Positions 57,972 through 64,000 of a DNA stretch of 64,000 nt are shown one piece after another (positions within the stretch are counted from its first letter, which is position 1; every line of letters starts with the position of its first letter). The DNA comes from Climacium dendroides (Eukaryota > Streptophyta > Bryopsida > Hypnales > Climaciaceae). The stretch spans positions 13,314,001 to 13,378,000 of the forward strand of contig OX467088.1 of the NCBI GenBank assembly GCA_950106755.1, written 5' to 3'. The notes beneath the pieces are model-generated. The model was not told the DNA's origin. It worked only from the letters and a program-made list of their open reading frames with translations, and searched no databases. Made by a program: the position numbers and the translations under genes.

Positions 57972-58885
57972 CCCATAAAGGACCAACCTACTAAATTTGA
58001 CAACATAGCAGTTTTGGGTTGGTACTTGTGATTGGATATTTCCATGTTTTGAATTCAAATTTTAATAGAAGGTGTGGACAATGAAAATCTTTCATGTGCA
58101 CTAAAATTCAGGACATACGAGTCAAATTTTATGGCCTAATACCTTTGTTTATTTTTGAAAATTAGCAGTTCGAATAGATTTTTAAAACCACTCTTTTTAG
58201 AAACAAAAATTCAAAATTGATTTTCCGGATTTATATATGTGGAAAACTTTGAATCGCTCTATTTTGATCAATGAGTCAAAAGTTATGAGGAGTTTTAGTT
58301 TGTGGGTAGTTACAGATTCTCTATTCTACAATAAATTTTGAAGTCCTTTATTTAACTCAATTTTCAATATTTTTTGAAATTTAAAAAAAAATCATAGGAT
58401 GTAGATCTTTTATTACAACCATTGAGATTGTCATTTTTCAATTTTGTACATAAATTTTCAACAATTTAGTGTTTTGAATCATTCTCTATTTATTTCTTCT
58501 TACTATTTTTTTCCTATATGCTGTACAATTCCAAATGATCTGAAATTTCTCAAACATGTATCCAACTTAACTTAAAGAATGAATATATAAAAGCACCACC
58601 ATTTTGGACTTTTTTTCATACAAATGTGACCTTGTGAAGTGCAGCTGCCTATTTTATTGCAAGGCCTAAAAAAGGACTTTTGTGAATTCAAAAGCTCACA
58701 TATAGCTTGCAAATCACACAATGGAAATGTTTGAAATTTTTCCCATATGTTCTCAAGTCAACATACTAGAATATCTTAGAGTTACATGTGACCAAAAATT
58801 TTTTTTTTCCAAAATTTGGTACTTGTATTAGAAATGACAGTTTTGGAGTGATTTTGTTGAAAACATAGTTAAAGAACTTAAAGGG
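57972..58885 (+). mobile_element. 0.92-kb TTAA element, copy 2
   Basis: 914 bp between TTAA at 57968-57971 and TTAA at 58886-58889. Ends CCCATAAAGGACCAACC and GAACTTAAAGGG. Inverted full-length homologue of 50268-51188; shared internal blocks include TGACAACATAGCAGTTTTGG, AGTTATGAGGAGTTTTAGTT, CAATTCCAAATGATCTGAAA and ACAAATGTGACCTTGTGAAG. No transposase. Confidence 0.8.
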
Positions 58886-58956
58886 TTAAACTCGAATTTT
58901 CCATGGAGTTTTCACATACAAAAAAATGTATACAATTGCTACAATGAATTCATTAT

Positions 58957-60300
58957 TTTACCCCTAAAGTTCCACTTAATTCCTTATTTTCATCAAAAAA
59001 ACACTCAGAACTACCATTTCTATTGCAAAGAGCAAAAAAAATTTAAAATTCTTATTTTTACATATTTGACTATGGGATCTTGTACTAGACTAGTATGAAA
59101 GTGTATGGAAAAAATTTCACAAACTTTTACTATGCACATTGCAAGATATTTTCCTTCAAAGTAAAGAAAATAATTTTTTTGTGTCCTTGTATGACTAGAT
59201 GATAAGACTTTGAATCTTCTTAACTTAAAATTTTTGCACAACTAATTTTGAATTTTGAATTTTTTATAATGAAGAATAAAATTGAGGGTTTGAAAAAAAA
59301 TTTAAAAAAACAACTTGATTTTCATTCTTAAAAAATTTATTAAGTGAAAGTAGGTATGAGATAGAATGAAAATGTAATATTAATCATTAATAACTCTAAG
59401 ACGGAATTGAAATACATTAATCACAATAGTGGTGAGATTGTTCTAGCAAGCAAATATGCACCCAAAAATTATAATATTTTAACATTTTCTCAAACATCCT
59501 TTGTAAATTTTGTCTATAACTTTTTTTTTAAAGCTCAAAACAACAAATGTTTTTTTGGAAATGATAGTTATCTTACTTTATCAATTTTTTTTAGTTCAAT
59601 TTTTTTAGAGTTATTATATACTATGCTAAAATGAGGTTTGAAGCTTTTCTTTGAACACAATTCCTATATTTTGATAATGAGTAGTCAAGCTTTCATCTTT
59701 AAATAATCCCATACCTTTTAAGGATTCATGATGGATGGAAGATTTCATTATAAAAACAACCTCTCCATCCATCAATTGGTCATCAAATTTCATTCTTGAT
59801 GGTAGATTTTCAAATGACAAATTGGTATTTGACTCAATGGATTTTTTGGAAGGTTTGATTTTATAATTTCAAATGTGGTAGTTAATGGTAACTACCCTAA
59901 TAGGCCAAAAGAAAGTTCAAAGTAGCCACCTTCTTGCCACCACTTCCTTGTATATTGTGATGAATTTTTTAATCTAAAAAAATGTTAAGAAAGTATCTAG
60001 TTTGAACGTAGGGCAAGATCCTATCCAAGACCATACTCAAGCTCCTCTAGGCATTGCAATGCAAATTTCACTTTAGTGTAAATAACCATGCATATGTTGC
60101 CCTCCATTTATGAAAAATAGCATTTTTTCCCATAACTTGTCATGGGCACATCTAATTGTAAGTTATTTTTTGGTGGATTGGCAAATTACTTCTTATCACC
60201 ACATCCAATTTTTTTTTTAAAAATATAATGAATATTTTCATTTGTAGCAAACTACCCATAGTTACTATATTGCAAAAAACATTGTTGTTTCTTTTAAGGG
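58957..60300. mobile_element. family 2 copy D joined to another TTAA-family right end (composite)
   Basis: It starts TTTACCCCTAAAGTTCCAC at about 58957. The first 500 bp match family 2 (ACCATTTCTATTGCAAAGAG..., then the undisturbed TTAA at 59340-59343). From 59590 it matches 48400-48665. It ends GTTTCTTTTAAGGG before TTAA at 60301-60304, similar to the right end of 50268-51188. Probably several elements fused. Confidence 0.45.
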
Positions 60301-60304
60301 TTAA

Positions 60305-61360
60305 TCCCTAAAAGGACAAGATTTTCCAAAATATAATCCAATTACTAAATGAATAAATTTATTTTGTCAATTTTTATAGGACCTTGAAGTTCATTCATCA
60401 AATATTTTTTGTCCTTTGTGACATTTACCCCTAAAGGACCAAGGGTTTTTTTCAACGAGACATTCTCACCAATTGCAATTTTTTGGTATGTTTTTCAAAA
60501 ATGAAATTTGAGACTTTTAAAAAAAATTCAACCATACAAAAATGAAGTAAAGTATTTTAACAAAGTGTTGAAAAAATTTCAAAACATTTGACTGCATGGG
60601 ATCAAAAGATTATAACATTTGAAGTGTGAAATAAAACTTTTTTTCTTTCTTGTAAAATAGGGTCAACAGACTTTGGACCCTCTTGGAGTAAAATTTTTGC
60701 TTTACACAATAATGAGGATTTCTACCATTCAAAAGTATATGATGTTAGGTTTAGTCATGAAAAAATTTAGAAGCAATTGAGATGTTTGACTTACATTAAA
60801 TCACCCTGCAATGCAAGGATGTTAAGTGAATTGTCAATGCACTAATCATTTTTTGATGATTTCTTGTGCAACGAGGAAATTTTTTTATCTGAAATTCAAA
60901 TGGTGAGAAGTTGGAGACAAACTTTCAAAATATGTGGAAAAAATTTCAAGAATTTTGACTCCATAGATTGCAAGATAATAGGATTTGAAGTTAGAAGAAA
61001 ATGTTTTTTAAAAAAATTGTCCCAACAAAGATAACAAAGTTTGACTCCTTTTAAAATATGATTTGAGGACTAAATCTTTTTGTTTTTTTGGACACATACA
61101 TGCCAAATTTCAAAAGTTGATGAGTTTCTTTGCAAAAAATTCCCTAAAAGATTTCCAAATTACCCAAGCTGCTCCAAAAGTTTAGGGTAGCATAACATTT
61201 GATTTGGATATCTGACTCAAGAAAATATTAGTTTTTCACTAAGAAGATATCCAATTACTCATTGCATCCAAATTTCATGAACATCTGACCAAAAATGACT
61301 TTGTAGGAACCTACTTGAGTTTTCTTGCATACATTGAATGGACACTTGGTCCTTTAGGGA
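60305..61360. mobile_element. TTAA element of ~1.06 kb
   Basis: TTAA at 60301-60304 and 61361-61364. Left end TCCCTAAAAGGACAAG and right end CTTGGTCCTTTAGGGA are inverted repeats with two differences. A second possible left end (CCCCTAAAGGACCAAGGG at about 60428) fits the right end even better, so the true boundary may be there. AT-rich interior without transposase. Confidence 0.6.
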
Positions 61361-61364
61361 TTAA

Positions 61365-64000
61365 AAGAATCTTTAATTTACAAAACTATGCAATTCATAC
61401 CTCAATGTGTATCCAATCTAAAAGATTTAGTGGATAATAATAAGATGTTTGTGCTATATTGATATCCTCTACCTTATACAATGTGCGAAGTTGATTCTAA
61501 ATTAGCCTACTTGTATGTAGCAAAGTTCTTAAGGTGGACAAATCTATGCCTTAAAAATGCAAATTTTGATTTATATATCATTTTTTTTATAATACAATAA
61601 TTTACTACAATGGTGAAGGATCAAAATTAGTGCCTTTGTTTGAATGGTTTTTCCTATGAAACTTTTTTTTCCCTAAAAATTAGTATATTTTAATAATATT
61701 TCAGAATTTTGCAAATAATTAAACAATATGGTTTTGGTGATTAGCACCACTCACATTAATAAAATAAATCAATAGAAAGTATACTCACTTTACACAAATA
61801 TTTGTTTGAAATAAAAAATACATATACAAAAATGATTTGGGAATTTTCAAAGGACATACAAATAAACTACAAATTTTTGAAATTATGGAACATTAGTGTT
61901 TCAAAACCAACTTTCCTACTTTACCGTTTTCAATTGCATGGATGTATGTTGTTTTATCTAATTTCAACATTATCATTGAGCATTCTTATTGTATTCAAAT
62001 TTATTTTTTAAACTCATGTTGTACTTTGAATTAAGGTGTAAGAGACAAAGCCTATAATGTGCAACTAAAGCAATTGGGTCCATTATGTGAGGATACTAAT
62101 GGCAACAAGCCCATTGTAGGAATAATCATTATGGTGGTGCACATTTCAAAATTGAATTGTAGCACTACCATTGTAATTTTGCCCACAATCAGCTTGGTCG
62201 TGTTGGTGTCTACAACATGGCCAACTAACACAATTCCAATAGAAATCTACAAGATTCCAAACTTTTTAGAGTGTCATTTCAACTTGAGGCATTTAATAGA
62301 TACTAACAGTTGTAGAACCAAGTAAGGTTAGCATGTTATGACCAATACATACTATGATGATTAGACCCATTGTGCAATGTCAAGGCCACCAATGGTAAGC
62401 CATAGTGGACATCATTATTAAGGTTGTGTATATTTCAAAACTTAAACATATACAACCATTTCAACTTTGCCCTCAATTGACTTATTCTTATTGGTATCCA
62501 CAATAGGCCCAATTATTTTAATTCAAATAAAGATCTACAAGATTCTTTAAGAAAGATAGTGATTAGAAGCATGAAGTTCAAATTGCAATTCATTGAGTTT
62601 TAGGATTTATGGCCTCAGATTTAGTATAAGAAAAAAATTTGTTTAACTTCATTTTTTTAGTTGGATTCAAATTCAAATAAGATGGTTTGAGTTGATAAAA
62701 TTCAAATTAAGGACAATAAGCTTGAAGTTGCTAAGGTACATAACAAAGATAATTTAGTAGATTAAACATCTTATTATGTAGTAAAGTCAATAATACCACA
62801 TCCAAGGAATGTCTAACACCACATATTGCAAATGCATTTTTTTTAATTCTCAAAATAAGTTGGATGAAAAATTATCTTTCTCCGTACTATTATAAACAAA
62901 TCAAACTTAGCACCAATTTAAGATTTACCTCTAATAATCCAAATTGGATGCACCTTGGTCACACTCAAGTGTAGTTTTCACAAAATTCATTTATTCTTAA
63001 ATAAATAAAAAGTTTTTAAAAAGTCTTGAAAATTTCTAAAAAAGAGGTGAATTATTGCAATTGTAAGATTTATAAATTAAAATGAAAAATAATTATTAAT
63101 TATAGTTATACCTACAAAATATTCAACAAATTTCATGCAAAATTGGGTACAATAGTAAGAGATGACAAGGTTAAAAAACATTGAAAAAGTTGTACAAAAT
63201 AAAGGTGATTATTGTTAGCTTAAATTGGAAGAAGAAGCTTTTGTGCACAACCAATTTTTGATTAATTGCAAGCTTTGTGTAAAGTTTGGTGGCAAAGTTC
63301 AAATTTCATATCTTTCTCGTACCAGGTTTGCATTACTTTACAAAGTATATTTCTATGTATACATTATATTTTCCAGAATTTAAGCTAAATATCATTAGTT
63401 TTCACTACAACCTTTTGCCATATCAACTCTAAGGCAATATACCTAAAATCAAAACTTGAGTCCATTTTGTAAAAGAATTATATACTTTATATTACTATAA
63501 TCTCTTGACAAAGCATAAAAAATAGAAATGTCATTAAATTCACCTAATTTTCAAAAACGCATGTTTTTACAATCAAAATGCTAGACTTTTCCATTGGAGT
63601 AATATAAAAAAGAAATAGAATGAAGTCATAAGGAAAATATAATATGTGAATTTTTATGCCATTGTTTTCAAGATCATTAGCCTTTACCAAGGTTGTCCTT
63701 AAATAATTATAATTACTTGATTTTCGAAGCAAAAGCAATAAAAAAAAAGTCATTGAAAATGCATTAAACTTAAACAAACTCAATTAGTTAATCTTCACTT
63801 ATATGAAGACTTAAACTTACCTCAATAATAATTTGACTTGAAGGTTATAGCTAAAGTTTTTGGATGTAAGACATAAAATGATTTCTTAATTATTTGTACC
63901 GTAAAAAGAAGCTAAAATTAATGGGATTTTAATTCTATTTATCAATGTATTCTCTTCTTTCTCTACAAAAATAATAATCACAAGTTTTCAGAAAAATAAT
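61365..64000. other. AT-rich spacer to the window end
   Basis: Only chance-like open frames. A loosely repeated block (CAATGG(C/T)AA..AGCC, CATTATTA/TGG, GTGCACATTTCAAAA-like, TTGCCC(A/T)CAAT) occurs at about 62085-62290 and again at 62380-62570, a diverged tandem duplication. No gene, RNA or clear element seen. Confidence 0.4.

Noticed and set aside
57968..61364. A transposase gene inside the TTAA elements
   Set aside because: No frame longer than about 90 codons and no DDE-type motif is visible; all copies appear non-autonomous or decayed.
1..64000. tRNA, rRNA or organelle DNA insertions
   Set aside because: I looked for T-loop GGTTCRAATCC-like motifs with matching stems and for rRNA or plastid gene motifs and found none convincing. 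A covariance-model scan would be decisive.

Overview
This looks like nuclear DNA of a land plant. The genes have plant intron-exon structure (GT..AG introns of about 100-600 bp), GC-richer coding islands, and very AT-rich intergenic DNA packed with decayed transposable elements. One gene encodes an acidic, multi-MORN protein resembling radial-spoke head protein 1 of motile cilia. If that is right, the plant makes flagellated sperm (bryophyte, lycophyte or fern); this is an inference and I cannot name the species.

Five genes can be supported. (1) The 3' two-thirds of a plant Raf-like (STY8/17/46-type) protein kinase, + strand, 425-2521, cut by the left window edge. (2) A two-exon, Golgi-type GT4 glycosyltransferase, - strand, 9924-11985. 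(3) An intronless molybdopterin synthase large subunit (MOCS2B/CNX6), + strand, 18946-19443. (4) An intronless PRA1-family prenylated-Rab-acceptor protein, + strand, 24236-24853. (5) A five-exon MORN-repeat protein, + strand, 39483-41538. The genes are unrelated in function and independently transcribed. From 41.5 kb to the end I see no gene, only repeats.

The repeats carry most of the interest. A family of about 225-bp elements (at least eight copies) and longer relatives of about 0.9-1.1 kb share short termini resembling CCCTAAAGGACCAAG and sit between TTAA tetranucleotides, the signature of piggyBac-type transposition. Three insertions are backed from inside the window. One short element sits at a TTAA that sister units of a tandem array keep empty. 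One 0.92-kb element sits at a TTAA that three paralogous repeats keep empty. A third copy has an inverted copy nested inside it. Another copy is split by a 333-bp near-perfect foldback element.

Other repeats include a pair of 0.8-0.9 kb terminal-inverted-repeat elements (4.0-4.9 and 21.7-22.6 kb), Stowaway-like TA-flanked MITEs, CACTA-like hairpins, a tandem pair of hairpin units at 29.8-30.2 kb, minisatellites, and larger decayed repeat families.

A second theme is that two unrelated genes, the glycosyltransferase and MOCS2B, each have their last coding bases repeated several times in a decayed tandem array just downstream of the stop codon. MOCS2B also has three tandem copies of an approximately 80-bp unit directly before its start codon.
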